Shown in pieces: positions 1 to 9,700 of a stretch of 64,000 nt of DNA. The stretch spans positions 1 through 64,000 of the forward strand of contig SVNW01000003.1 in assembly GCA_015066745.1 (NCBI GenBank), read 5' to 3'. Both the position numbers and the translations under genes were made by a program. The notes beneath the pieces were generated by a model. The model did not search any database, was not told the DNA's origin, and saw only the letters and a list, made by a program, of their open reading frames with translations. The stretch's first letter is position 1. Every line of letters begins with the position of its first letter. The stretch is from Ruminococcus sp. GTDB lineage: Bacteria; Bacillota; Clostridia; Oscillospirales; Ruminococcaceae.

Positions 1-2
1 CT

Positions 3-122
3 CGTTGTGCGTCATACGAAGGAAAAGGATATGAATTTAAATGTAATATTTCTATTCCATCTAATATGAAATGGTTAAAAAATATATCTAGGTTTAAAAA
101 TATTTTGGATTTTAAATTATAA
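3..122 (+). CDS. 3' end of an unidentified gene (partial)
   Basis: Frame 3 is open from the window edge to a TAA at 120-122 and would encode the last 39 residues of a protein, rich in Lys, Asn and Ile with two Cys. No domain can be recognised from so short a tail. The other two forward frames close sooner, at 31-33 and 67-69, so this is the best reading, but an AT-rich stretch can stay open this long by chance. The 94 bases from 123 to the promoter at 217 show nothing further. Confidence 0.35.
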   Translation, partial: RCASYEGKGYEFKCNISIPSNMKWLKNISRFKNILDFKL

Positions 123-216
123 GGCAAAGTCATATAAAACTAATATTGTGAGTATTTGAATTTATACAAAAAAAATTGCCCACTTTCACTTGACACATAC
201 AAGAATAAAATTGTAC

Positions 217-245
217 TTGACATTTACAGATATAAGGTGTAAAAT
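217..245 (+). promoter_or_regulatory. Sigma-A-type promoter of the first LRR-dockerin gene
   Basis: A consensus -35 box TTGACA (217-222) is followed after 17 bp by TAAAAT (240-245). Transcription should start near 252. This rules out the upstream TTG at 190 as start codon, since it lies before the promoter, and favours ATG 274 or ATG 319. Confidence 0.75.
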
Positions 246-318
246 ATACTTTATCAGAAATAGGAATGTTCTGATGAAAATAAAGGAAACAAAAACGAGA
301 AAGAAAGTAGGGTATTTT

Positions 319-3300
319 ATGAAATTATTAAAGAAAACAATGGCGGGGATTTTTGCATTTACTATTGCGATGGGTTCAATAGCTTGTCCGGAAAATTCTG
401 TTTTAAGATTTGATGTGCAGAATGAAGTTGTAAATGCTTTGGAGTATGGAAAGTTTGTTTATACAATATCCAAGGAGGAGACCGTTACTATAACAGGCTA
501 CACCGATACTACGGTAACTACACTCACTATTCCGTCGGTTATCGATGAAAAGCCTGTAACTGCTATCGGTGCAAGTGCATTTGCCAAGTGTAATCAGCTT
601 GGAAATATAACACTTCACGATGGTATAGTTTCTATTGGAAATTACGCTTTCAAAGGTTGTTCTGTAGGTATCGCTGATCTTCCTGCAAGTGTTGAAAACT
701 GGGGAACAGGTGTTTTTTCAAACTGTAAGACTCTCAGAACAGTAACTTTTGAAGATGGTTTCAAGAGTGTTCCCGACAGCATGTTTAGTGGTTGTATAAT
801 GCTTAACGACGTAAGCTTGCCGGGTAGTATTGAATCTGTAGGGAAGAGTGCTTTTTCAGGCTGTACAAGTCTTACTGATATCACATTGCCGTCTTCGGTA
901 AAGACAATAGGCGAGAGTGCTTTCAGCGGTTGTACCCAGCTCAAGTCATTTACTGCTCCGCAGTCTCTTGAAGTTATAGGTTCAAAAGCTTTTTATAACT
1001 GTAAGCAGATGCTTGACGCTAAATTTGATGCAGCAAAGTCACTTACAGAGATAGGTGCAAGTGCTTTTGAAAACTGTACTGTTCTTGGCGAAGTGGCTGT
1101 TCCTGATAGCGTAGCCACTGTAGGAAAGGCGGCTTTTAAAGGTTGTACAGCAGTTACAGATATCGTTCTTTCACAGACAAGTACCACAGTGGCAGAGTCT
1201 GCTTTTGAAAACTGTAAGAGTCTTATCAGTGTAAAGATTCCTGATACAATAGAAACAGTAGGTAAAAGTGCTTTTAAGGGTTGTAATAACCTCTTATATG
1301 TTCAGATAAATAACAATACTGCTCTTTCTGCTATAGAAGAAGGTGCATTTTATGGTTGTTCTGCACTCAGAGGACTTGGTTATGAAAATGCAGATGGCAT
1401 AGTTGAAAAGATAAAATCAGATACACTCGATATCATTGTTGGTATAGAATCACCTGATAAACTTGAATCTATCGGAAAAAATGCTTTTTACGGCTGTTCA
1501 AACCTTACTTATGTAAATCTTAACAAGGTATCTTCCATAGGTGTGGGAAGTTTTTCAAAGTGTTCAAGTATGACAAATATCACTATACCAAATACTATCA
1601 CAGATATTCCGGACAGTGCTTTTGCTGACTGTACAGTTCTTAAAGATGTTACAATAGAGGGAAGTAAACTGAAGACTATAGGTGCAAGTGCTTTTGCAAA
1701 GTGCGGTGCTATACAGAAGCTCCTCATTCCCGCAAGTGTTACATCTATAGGCAATAAAGCTTTTTCTGAGAACACTTCTCTGTCTGTTCTGGTTTTAGGT
1801 GCTTCGGTTCAGAATATAGGAACTTATGCTTTTGAAAAGTGTGCTTCACTTGTATCTGTATCTTTCCCTGATTCACTTGAAACTCTCGGCGATGGTGCTT
1901 TCTCAAAGTGTTCAGCTCTTACAAAAGTAAAGTTCCCTGAAAATAAAAACTTTGTAATGCTTAGTCCTAAGGTGTTTATGGACTGTGTATCTCTTGATAA
2001 TGTTACTATTCCTGATACGGTAGTTATAGTAAATCAGGCAGCTTTCCAGAACTGTGTTAGCTTGTCTCAGATAAAGCTTTCTGATACAGTTACAGGCATA
2101 GGCGGAAGTGCTTTTGAAAACTGTTTAAGTCTTTCAAGTGCTACTCTCGGAAAAAATATTTCTGTTATTGGTGAGGCGGCATTTGCAGAGTGCGTTTTAT
2201 TAAAGGAAATATCTATTCCGGATAAAGTAAATACTATAGGTAAGGAAGCTTTTGACGGTTGTGAGTTGCTTGAAAAAGTAAATATATCAAACGCAAGCGT
2301 ACTTAATTCATTAGGAAATTATGCATTCAGAGACTGTAAGTCACTTACTTCACTAGATCTTCCGTCAGAGCTTGCTGATATGGGAGACGGTATATTCAAA
2401 GGATGTGTATCTATAAATAATGTAGTAGTTCCTGAGGCTGTACTTTCACTTCCGAAGGAAACATTCTATGGCTGTACATCACTTACAGATGTTGTACTTC
2501 CTGATCTGTACAAGATAGGTGAAAGTTCATTTGTAAACTGTACATCACTGACTAAGATGAATATACCTGATACAGTAAATGAAATCGGTAAAAAAGCATT
2601 TTCAGGCTGTACATCACTTGAAAGTGTATACCTCGGAAAAGTTCTTCAGACTGTAGGCGATTATGCTTTTGAAAAATGTACTTCACTCAAGGGTGACAGC
2701 AACGGCGTATATATTCCTGAGAGTGTAAATACTATAGGTGCCAGTGCGTTTAACGGCTGTACTGCTCTTGAAAAAGTAAGCTTTGCAACAAATGCAGCTA
2801 ATGATTATTCAAGTGAAGCGACAAAGAACAAGTACATAAAAAATGTAGGTGCAAATGCATTCCTTGGTACTGCTATGACAAATGTTGAACTCCCTGACAG
2901 TATTACTGTTATAGGTTCTAAGGCATTTGGTTACAACGCTAAGAGCAAAGCGATAGACGGCTTTACTTTTGTATGTGCAAATGCAGAAAATTCGGCAATT
3001 GTATCATATGCAGGTACAACATTCCCTGTTGTTTCATCAGCATCAGATGTAAAACCTGTAACAACTGTTACAACAACAGCTGTTACTACAACTACTAAGG
3101 TAACAACAACACCTAAGCAGACAAGTCCTTCTGTTACTACTACTCCTACTATGACAACTACTTCGGGTAAGACTGATCCTGTAGAAGTTATATATGGTGA
3201 TCTTAACGGAGATAAAGTAGTTGATGTTACAGACCTTACATATCTCAGTTTGTATCTGCTTGGAGATTATGAGCTTGAAGGAGTTTACAAGCAGGCAGCT

Positions 3301-3390
3301 GACGTTACAGCAAACGGAGAGATTGATATTGCAGACCTTGCATATTTTAAACAGTATATAGCAAAGGAAGATATAGTACTTGGCAAATAA
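319..3390 (+). CDS. Secreted BspA-like leucine-rich repeat protein with C-terminal dockerin
   Basis: A 1023-residue secreted protein. The chosen ATG gives a typical signal peptide (basic MKLLKKT then a hydrophobic stretch); ATG 274 in the same frame is the alternative and would add 15 charged residues. Most of the protein (about residues 50-890) is a long series of LRR_5/BspA-type repeats of about 23 residues with the recurring pattern IGxxAFxxCxxLxxIxIPxS. A Thr-rich linker follows (about 910-950). The C-terminal 65 residues are a type I-like dockerin with two calcium-binding repeats (DLNGDKVVDVTDL and DVTANGEIDIADL). LRR_5 proteins usually mediate binding or adhesion, and the dockerin should plug the protein into a cohesin, such as those encoded by the next gene and by the giant gene at 6787. 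No catalytic domain is seen. The gene is monocistronic: it has its own promoter and is followed by a strong terminator. Confidence 0.85.
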   Translation: MKLLKKTMAGIFAFTIAMGSIACPENSVLRFDVQNEVVNALEYGKFVYTISKEETVTITGYTDTTVTTLTIPSVIDEKPVTAIGASAFAKCNQLGNITLHDGIVSIGNYAFKGCSVGIADLPASVENWGTGVFSNCKTLRTVTFEDGFKSVPDSMFSGCIMLNDVSLPGSIESVGKSAFSGCTSLTDITLPSSVKTIGESAFSGCTQLKSFTAPQSLEVIGSKAFYNCKQMLDAKFDAAKSLTEIGASAFENCTVLGEVAVPDSVATVGKAAFKGCTAVTDIVLSQTSTTVAESAFENCKSLISVKIPDTIETVGKSAFKGCNNLLYVQINNNTALSAIEEGAFYGCSALRGLGYENADGIVEKIKSDTLDIIVGIESPDKLESIGKNAFYGCSNLTYVNLNKVSSIGVGSFSKCSSMTNITIPNTITDIPDSAFADCTVLKDVTIEGSKLKTIGASAFAKCGAIQKLLIPASVTSIGNKAFSENTSLSVLVLGASVQNIGTYAFEKCASLVSVSFPDSLETLGDGAFSKCSALTKVKFPENKNFVMLSPKVFMDCVSLDNVTIPDTVVIVNQAAFQNCVSLSQIKLSDTVTGIGGSAFENCLSLSSATLGKNISVIGEAAFAECVLLKEISIPDKVNTIGKEAFDGCELLEKVNISNASVLNSLGNYAFRDCKSLTSLDLPSELADMGDGIFKGCVSINNVVVPEAVLSLPKETFYGCTSLTDVVLPDLYKIGESSFVNCTSLTKMNIPDTVNEIGKKAFSGCTSLESVYLGKVLQTVGDYAFEKCTSLKGDSNGVYIPESVNTIGASAFNGCTALEKVSFATNAANDYSSEATKNKYIKNVGANAFLGTAMTNVELPDSITVIGSKAFGYNAKSKAIDGFTFVCANAENSAIVSYAGTTFPVVSSASDVKPVTTVTTTAVTTTTKVTTTPKQTSPSVTTTPTMTTTSGKTDPVEVIYGDLNGDKVVDVTDLTYLSLYLLGDYELEGVYKQAADVTANGEIDIADLAYFKQYIAKEDIVLGK

Positions 3391-3400
3391 AGTGAAATGT

Positions 3401-3433
3401 AAAAATAACCGGCTCTTTGAGTCGGTTATTTTT
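3401..3433 (+). terminator. Rho-independent terminator after the LRR-dockerin gene
   Basis: A near-perfect hairpin (AAAAATAACCG ... CGGTTATTTTT, with inner CTC/GAG pairs and a TTT loop) ends in a T-rich tract 10 bases after the stop codon. Confidence 0.85.
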
Positions 3434-3453
3434 GTGTTTTTTGATGATTGTTG

Positions 3454-3482
3454 TTGACTTTTGAAGTTGAAATATGTATAAT
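3454..3482 (+). promoter_or_regulatory. Sigma-A-type promoter of the cohesin-CAP gene
   Basis: TTGACT (3454-3459), a 17-bp spacer and a perfect TATAAT (3477-3482) lie about 70 bp before the start codon. Confidence 0.75.
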
Positions 3483-3550
3483 TTATAATATAATCATTAA
3501 TATCTGATGGTTTTTAGGATGTATATGGAAGGCTTTAGGAGGATTAAGAG

Positions 3551-5467
3551 ATGAAAAAGAAGAAATGGTTTAAAAGGGTCGCTGTTGTGACATCATTTTT
3601 ACTGATAAGCACAAACTGTGTCAGTGCAGCCGGAAATCTTGAAATGGATAAACATATTTATAATATAAAAAGTGGTATGCTTTTGGAGGAAAACGAATAT
3701 TTTGATGATAAGATTTTTGATTATGATATAAATAGTGATGGTAATGTAAATGTTTTTGATTTTGGAAGAATGAAAAACAGTATGTTATATAACAGAGAGG
3801 AAGAGCTGTTATCCTCTCTTGAGATTCCTCAGCTCAGATTTGTCATGGGTGAGGGTGAAGAGAGTGAAGGTATATATACGATACCTGTTATGCTTTGCGA
3901 TAATAAAGTCGGAATTTCAGCTTTTCAGTTTGATTTGAGTTATGATGAACGCTATTTTGAACTTAATGATGCATATACAGATGGCGTACCGGGTTCGATA
4001 GCTGTTTCAAGAGATAAATGTACAGTGCAGTTTGCGCAGTCAAGCGGGCATAACATAACCGGTGACCTAACTGTGATGTACCTTGAATTTAAAGTAAGTG
4101 ATCAATTGCCATCAGGATTATATGATTTTTATATGTATGAGATATCTGCGTCACATTTACCTGTAAAAGGTAAACAGCGTGTTCTTTTTAAAGAAGAATA
4201 TCAGGATATTTCTGAGGTGTACAGACCATTTTTAAGAGCTGATCATTTTTATCCGCCGGTAACAACTACAACAACACCGCCTGAAACAACAACAGTAACA
4301 ACTACGACAACACCGCCTGAAACGACAACGGTAACAACTACAACAACACCGCCTGAAACGACAACGGTAACAACTACAACAACGCCACCTGAAACGACAA
4401 CGGTAACAACTACAATAACACCACCTCAGACAACAGAACCACACAAAGATAAAAACGGCAGTGTTTATTTCCAGCCTGGACAACCACAGGAAGATACAGG
4501 CAGATCTGTTATAAAGATTCCTGTTCAGATGGCAAATAACTCGATAGGCGTATCGGGGCTGGAGATGAAAATAGATTTTAACAGGTCTTTATTCAGGATA
4601 AGAGATGCATATACCGCTGATTTTGGTGGAGATATATCATTTTCATCAAATGATGGTACTATCATATTTACTGCATCAGATGGAAAAGATATTTACAATC
4701 AGAATGGTACTGTTGCATATGTGGAATTAGAAGCAATTACTGATATACAGCCTTCACTTCATCAGTTTTCATTTTCAGATATAGAAGCAGTGACACTTCT
4801 TGATAATGGTCAGCAGTGGAAGATCCCTCAGGATAAATGCCCTCTCACATCATCTGTAGCATATTTCTGGACAAATGGAATGAACGGAAATGCTGATGTT
4901 CCACCTGTAACAACTGCACCACCTGTCACAACGATCACTACAATACCTACTACTACAACTCCCCATGTTATAACAACTAAGGTTACTGCAACACCACCTG
5001 TCACAACAACTACTAAGGTTACTACAACTACACCAGTTACAACCACAACCAGAGTTACGACTACTACTGTAACACTTCCGGATATGCCGGATCCGTCTTT
5101 GAATGCTGATAAAGTGAAGATAGCGGAAGAATTGAGTAAGTTTAGAGTAGAACAGGGACTTAGTAGTTTACAGTTAGATACTACACTTTCATATATAGCA
5201 GATATACGTGCAAATGAGATAATAACTAAGTTTTCAACTACACGTCCTGATGGAACAAAAGTATCTTCGCTATTAAAACAATATGGACTGTCAACATATA
5301 CATATCATGAATATATTATCAGAGGAAGTCAAACAAGTGCATCTCGTATTATCGATGATATTAAAGTTACAGATAGAATAATAAAAGGTAATTTTAATAA
5401 AATAGGTGTGGGCTATGTTTATTCAGACGGTAAACATCATTGGTCTTTAGTTTTTTCAAAACAATAA
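3551..5467 (+). CDS. Secreted scaffoldin-like protein: half dockerin, two cohesin-like domains, CAP domain
   Basis: A 638-residue protein starting at ATG 3551 behind an AGGAGG ribosome site. Order of parts: signal peptide (about 1-27); one calcium-binding loop of dockerin type near residues 58-75 (DINSDGNVNVFDF); first cohesin-like beta-sandwich about 92-225; a TTTTPPETTTV linker; second cohesin-like domain about 300-440; a second Thr/Pro linker; and a C-terminal SCP/CAP-like domain (about 520-638). The cohesin call rests on the pattern of an IPV strand, GISAFQFDLSYD, a central turn with Gly-Gly-Asp and a closing FKV strand; it is a pattern match, not a profile search. The CAP domain has FSTTRPDG where the family normally has FSHTRPDG, so one metal-binding His is missing. 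The likely role is to hold dockerin proteins at or near the surface. Neighbouring genes encode dockerin-bearing LRR proteins that could be its cargo. Confidence 0.7.
   Translation: MKKKKWFKRVAVVTSFLLISTNCVSAAGNLEMDKHIYNIKSGMLLEENEYFDDKIFDYDINSDGNVNVFDFGRMKNSMLYNREEELLSSLEIPQLRFVMGEGEESEGIYTIPVMLCDNKVGISAFQFDLSYDERYFELNDAYTDGVPGSIAVSRDKCTVQFAQSSGHNITGDLTVMYLEFKVSDQLPSGLYDFYMYEISASHLPVKGKQRVLFKEEYQDISEVYRPFLRADHFYPPVTTTTTPPETTTVTTTTTPPETTTVTTTTTPPETTTVTTTTTPPETTTVTTTITPPQTTEPHKDKNGSVYFQPGQPQEDTGRSVIKIPVQMANNSIGVSGLEMKIDFNRSLFRIRDAYTADFGGDISFSSNDGTIIFTASDGKDIYNQNGTVAYVELEAITDIQPSLHQFSFSDIEAVTLLDNGQQWKIPQDKCPLTSSVAYFWTNGMNGNADVPPVTTAPPVTTITTIPTTTTPHVITTKVTATPPVTTTTKVTTTTPVTTTTRVTTTTVTLPDMPDPSLNADKVKIAEELSKFRVEQGLSSLQLDTTLSYIADIRANEIITKFSTTRPDGTKVSSLLKQYGLSTYTYHEYIIRGSQTSASRIIDDIKVTDRIIKGNFNKIGVGYVYSDGKHHWSLVFSKQ
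4271..4414 (+). repeat. 36-bp tandem repeat in the Thr/Pro linker
   Basis: Four direct copies of a 36-bp unit encode TTPPETTTVTTT-type linker sequence between the two cohesin-like domains. Copies differ at only a few bases, so the array could change length by slippage without shifting the frame. Confidence 0.85.
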
Positions 5468-5481
5468 AATATAGATTTTAT

Positions 5482-5507
5482 AGGACTGCGAAAGCAGTCC
5501 TTTTTTA
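5482..5507 (+). terminator. Rho-independent terminator after the cohesin-CAP gene
   Basis: AGGACTGC / GCAGTCCT stem with a GAAA loop followed by six T residues, 15 bases after the stop codon. Confidence 0.9.
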
Positions 5508-5636
5508 TATGAAGTAAATATTTTAAAATGTTTTGAAGTATGTATTATGTACAATATTGGTGAGAAAAAACAGATGTATTGTACACAATATAGAAAAATA
5601 TATTTTTTGTTATTATAATTATGTGAAAAAAATACG

Positions 5637-5665
5637 TTGAAAAAATCACTAATTTATGTTATTAT
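5637..5665 (+). promoter_or_regulatory. Probable promoter of the three-gene surface-protein operon
   Basis: TTGAAA (5637-5642), 17 bp, TATTAT (5660-5665). The in-frame TTG at 5637 is therefore the -35 box rather than a start codon. A start of transcription near 5672 leaves a leader of roughly 28 bases that contains the ribosome site AAGGAG. Confidence 0.5.
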
Positions 5666-5699
5666 AAGTGCTATATTAAACAAAAAGGAGAGTAAATAT

Positions 5700-6785
5700 A
5701 TGTTATACCAAAGAAAACTTATTTGCAAAATTTCTGCAATAGCTTTTGCATTTGCCGTTATGGGCGGAGTGCTGAATGTTACTGTAGAGATTCCTGCAGG
5801 CAATATTTATGCGGCAGAAGAAGTGAAAACAGATAATTTTACAAAGGAACTTTGGGTAGACCCGCTCGATGAAAGCAAAAAACACTATATTATAACAGGC
5901 GTGACTACAGAAAGTGAAACAGTACATATACCTTCCGAAATAGATGAAATACCGGTAAAGGAAATTTCCGAAGGTGCATTCAGAGCCGACATCAAGCTAA
6001 AAAAACTTGTGATCTCTGAAGGCATAGAGAAGATCGGATATTCGGCTTTTGCGCATTGTAAAAGTCTTGAAAGCGTAGAGATCCCCCGTAGTGTTACTGA
6101 TGTTTCGGCGGGTTCTTTTTATAGTACGCCATGGCTTGATAACAATGATAACAGATACATTATAGTTGGTGATGATGTGCTTATCAAGTATCAGGGTGCA
6201 GAGATAAAACCTGTCATACCAAAGAGAATAAAGCATATTGCAAAAGAAGCGTTTTTTGAAAATGAATATATTATGTATGTCTCATTGCCTGAAAATGTTC
6301 AGGATGTGAGCGATTATGCTTTTTCAAACTGTACAAATCTTAAAAAAGTAACGCTTAATACCTCATTAAGCCATATAGGACAGTTTGCATTTTACAACTG
6401 TGGAATGAGAGAAATAAGCATTCCAAAAAGTGTGAAATTTATCGGACCGTGTGCGGCAGGCTATTATGCAGACATGGAAAATGTGTATTCGGGAATAATA
6501 CAGAAGTTTAAGATAACAGGTTATAAAGACAGTGCAGCACATAAATATGCGCTTGAAAACGGAATTTTGTTTGAAGAGTATAAAAATGTATATGATTTAA
6601 GCGGCGACTGTGCAGTTAACGGAAAAGATATAAAGGTTATGAGTGGTCATATTTTATGTGAAAAGACATCATCTGAAAGTACTGCGTCAGACTCTGACTA
6701 TAATGGTGATGGAAAAGTAAATGTTTTTGATCTTTTAAGACTCAAACAGCAGATGTTAAATAATGAGGATACAAAGGAGAAGTAA
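5700..6785 (+). CDS. Secreted LRR protein with C-terminal dockerin
   Basis: A 361-residue protein. ATG 5700 follows AAAAAGGAG at a good distance and gives a clear signal peptide. Residues about 60-260 hold LRR_5/BspA-like repeats (IPVKEISEGAF, IEKIGYSAFAHC, VQDVSDYAFSNC). The last 65 residues form a dockerin: a first loop DLSGDCAVNGKDI and a second loop DYNGDGKVNVFDLLRLKQQML, separated by an unusually Ser/Thr-rich spacer. The second loop closely matches the single dockerin loop of the cohesin-CAP protein upstream (shared VNVFD followed by R-K-ML), so both may be recognised by the same cohesin class. It is the first gene of an operon: only one base separates its stop from the start of the giant cohesin gene. 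Confidence 0.8.
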   Translation: MLYQRKLICKISAIAFAFAVMGGVLNVTVEIPAGNIYAAEEVKTDNFTKELWVDPLDESKKHYIITGVTTESETVHIPSEIDEIPVKEISEGAFRADIKLKKLVISEGIEKIGYSAFAHCKSLESVEIPRSVTDVSAGSFYSTPWLDNNDNRYIIVGDDVLIKYQGAEIKPVIPKRIKHIAKEAFFENEYIMYVSLPENVQDVSDYAFSNCTNLKKVTLNTSLSHIGQFAFYNCGMREISIPKSVKFIGPCAAGYYADMENVYSGIIQKFKITGYKDSAAHKYALENGILFEEYKNVYDLSGDCAVNGKDIKVMSGHILCEKTSSESTASDSDYNGDGKVNVFDLLRLKQQMLNNEDTKEK

Positions 6786-6786
6786 A

Positions 6787-9700
6787 ATGAAGATGGATTA
6801 TAAGAGAAAAATTGCTATGGCGTTGTCGGTAATTCTTACAGCGCAGTCTATAGACAGTACGACAATATTATCAGAAGAAGCCGGAAAAATTTTTGCACAA
6901 AAGGAAAATACAGCTACAATAGTAACTAAAGACCCGACACTGACAACAGATGTAAAGAAATCCGAAGCACCTGTAACATCAGCAACAACGACAAAGAAGG
7001 CAGAAACTACAACAGTAGCGGCAACAACGACAAAGAAGGCAGAAACCACAACAGTAGCAGAAACAACGACAAAGAAGGCAGAAACTACAACAGTAGCGGC
7101 AACAACGACAAAGAAGGCAGAAACTACAACAGTAGCGGCAACAACGACAAAGAAAGCAGAAACTACAACAGTAGCAGAAACAACGACAAAGAAGGCAGAA
7201 ACTACAACAGTAGCGGCAACAACGACAAAGAAGGCAGAAACTACAACAGTAGCGGCAACAACGACAAAGAAGGCAGAAACTACAACAGTAGCAGCAACAA
7301 CGACAAAGGAAGCAGAAACTACAACTACAGCGGTAACGACAACAGCGAAGGCAGAAACTACGACTACAGTAGCAACAGAAACTACAACTGATTCTCAGGC
7401 TAAAGAAAAAGAAAAGGCAGTAATGGATAAGCTTGGTTCATCTGTTGATGCTATTCCTGCTGAAGATGCTTTAAATCATTATAAAGATGATGTTATAGAT
7501 ATAAAAGATGCTCAGATCCTCAGAAGTGAAGATAAAGAAATCACTGAAACAGAGATAACAAGTACAGCCGATATCTACATTGAAAGTGTAGAATGTATAG
7601 GCGGTGACAGTGTTGCAGTAAACGTAGGTATCGTAGACTGGACACAGGATATAGAATCAATGGAAATAAATTTTGAGTTTGACAGTGCTCTTACACTTAC
7701 AGAAGTTGATTCCTATGGAAATATGAAGAGTGTCATAGACGGAAATAAGATAAAAGTTTATGGTTTCTATGACCTTAAGGCAGCTTATCGCGGAAGAATA
7801 GCTACATTTATATTTGATGTTCCTGTGGTTGATGAACTTACAGGGTACAAAGTAAGTTCTGTCGGTGCTTCACTTTATAGCAGTAAACTGGAAAAGTATG
7901 TTGCAAATCTGACTGATGGAGTTATTACGGCAGATTCATCTCTTGCGCCGACAAATGTTACATCTGATGTGGTAAACTCAGCTTCAGTTCATTTGACTTG
8001 GAATCCTTGCAAGGATCAGGATAAATATACAGGATATATCGTATACAGAAACGGTGAGGAAATAGGAAGAACTCAGGAAGCAAGTTATTCGGATTCAGGA
8101 CTTAAAACAGATACAGAATATACATATACGGTTCAGTCCTATGATGATGACGGAAGAACATCACCTGTATCACGTGAATATAAAGTAACACCAAAAAAAG
8201 TAATGGCAAACGGTCTTTCGGTAAAAAAACAGCATGGTGCTGTAGGCGGAAAACAAGCTGAAATGGCATTTTCATTAAGTTCATCTGCGTCAATAGATTC
8301 ATATCAGGTATATGCAATCTCAGTAGGCGGAGAAGAGTTCCTTATCAGTGAAGGCGGAAGCGGTTTTATGTCAGCTGCAGAGCTGGTATGGGATCTTACA
8401 GGTTTTGAGAGTGGCGAGTACGATATAAAAGTTGTTGTTAGTGATGCAGACAAGACAACAACAGAAGCTGTTCTTGAAAAGGTTACTGTTGATAAAGATG
8501 CTCCTGAACCTGTAGAAAGTCTTGTAGCATTTGAAGCAGATGAATGTGTATCACTCACATGGACAAAATCAAGTCAGTTCAATGCGGAAGGATACAGGAT
8601 ATACAGACGTACAGGCGACAGCGAATATGAGTGTATAGGTGAAGTAAAAGGCAGAGATACACTGGCATATACAGATAAGACAGCAGTGGTTGGCACTGAT
8701 TATTTTTACAACGTTACAGTATATGACTGCTTTGGTCAGGAAGGTGAGATGACAACAGAAGTAGCGTCATCATCAAGAGCTGATCAGACAGCACCTCAGA
8801 TCACGCTGTTTGTGCCAAAGAGCGGTTCGGTAATTACAGGAGAGATATCGGTAACAGCCAAGGCAACAGATAATATCGGAGTAGAAAAAATAGTTTTCTT
8901 TATCTCTGAAGATGACGGAGAAACATGGAAAGAAACTTATAAAGGCGAAGGCGCTGAATGTGTATGGAAATTTGACACAACAGTATACGAAGAATGTGAC
9001 GTAAAAATAAAGGCAATCGCTTATGATAAAAACGGAAACGAAAGCAACGGCACAAATATAAATTCATATCATATTGACAATAAAGCACCTCAGACAGTAA
9101 CAGGTGTTGAAACAGTACAGATATATGACAATATCGCTACTATAAAGTGGAATGATGTTTCAGATGATGACAGAAAAAATTATATCGTAGAGTATACAGC
9201 AGGTGAAGATACTAAAAAGATCACGGTAAATACTATAGGTGCAAATCTTAGTGATCTTGTTCCTGATACAGAGTATACAGTTGTTGTATATGCTGTAGAT
9301 ATAAACGGTAATACAAGCAAAGGTTCAGAACCGATGAAATTTACAACATTATCGGATATGCATGCACCTGAAATTGTTTCTGTATCACCATCATCAGGAT
9401 ATTACAGCGATGTGTTGAATATAGAGATCACTGCCAGAGATAACAAATGTGTAAAATCTGTTGATCTTGAAATATCACTTGACGGTAAAACTTTTAAACT
9501 CCTGAAAAGTTTTGAAAATCCTGATCAGACTCAGCAGTATCGTGCAAAATATGAACTTGATCTTTCTGAGTACAAGGACGGCCCTATATACATAAGAGGT
9601 ATGGTTACCGATGCAGATGGTAATAAATCTTCAGAAGGTACGATCGTAAATGAGTATATCGTTGACCATGTAAAACCTGAAAAAATGCAGGGCGTGTCTA

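Noticed and set aside
190..318. TTG start at 190 for the first LRR-dockerin gene
   Set aside because: It lies upstream of a consensus promoter (217-245) and gives no signal peptide; ATG 319 (or 274) is better.
4271..7374. Short regular repeats that look like a CRISPR array
   Set aside because: The 36- and 39-bp units are directly adjacent without unique spacers and encode in-frame Thr-rich linkers; no cas genes are present.
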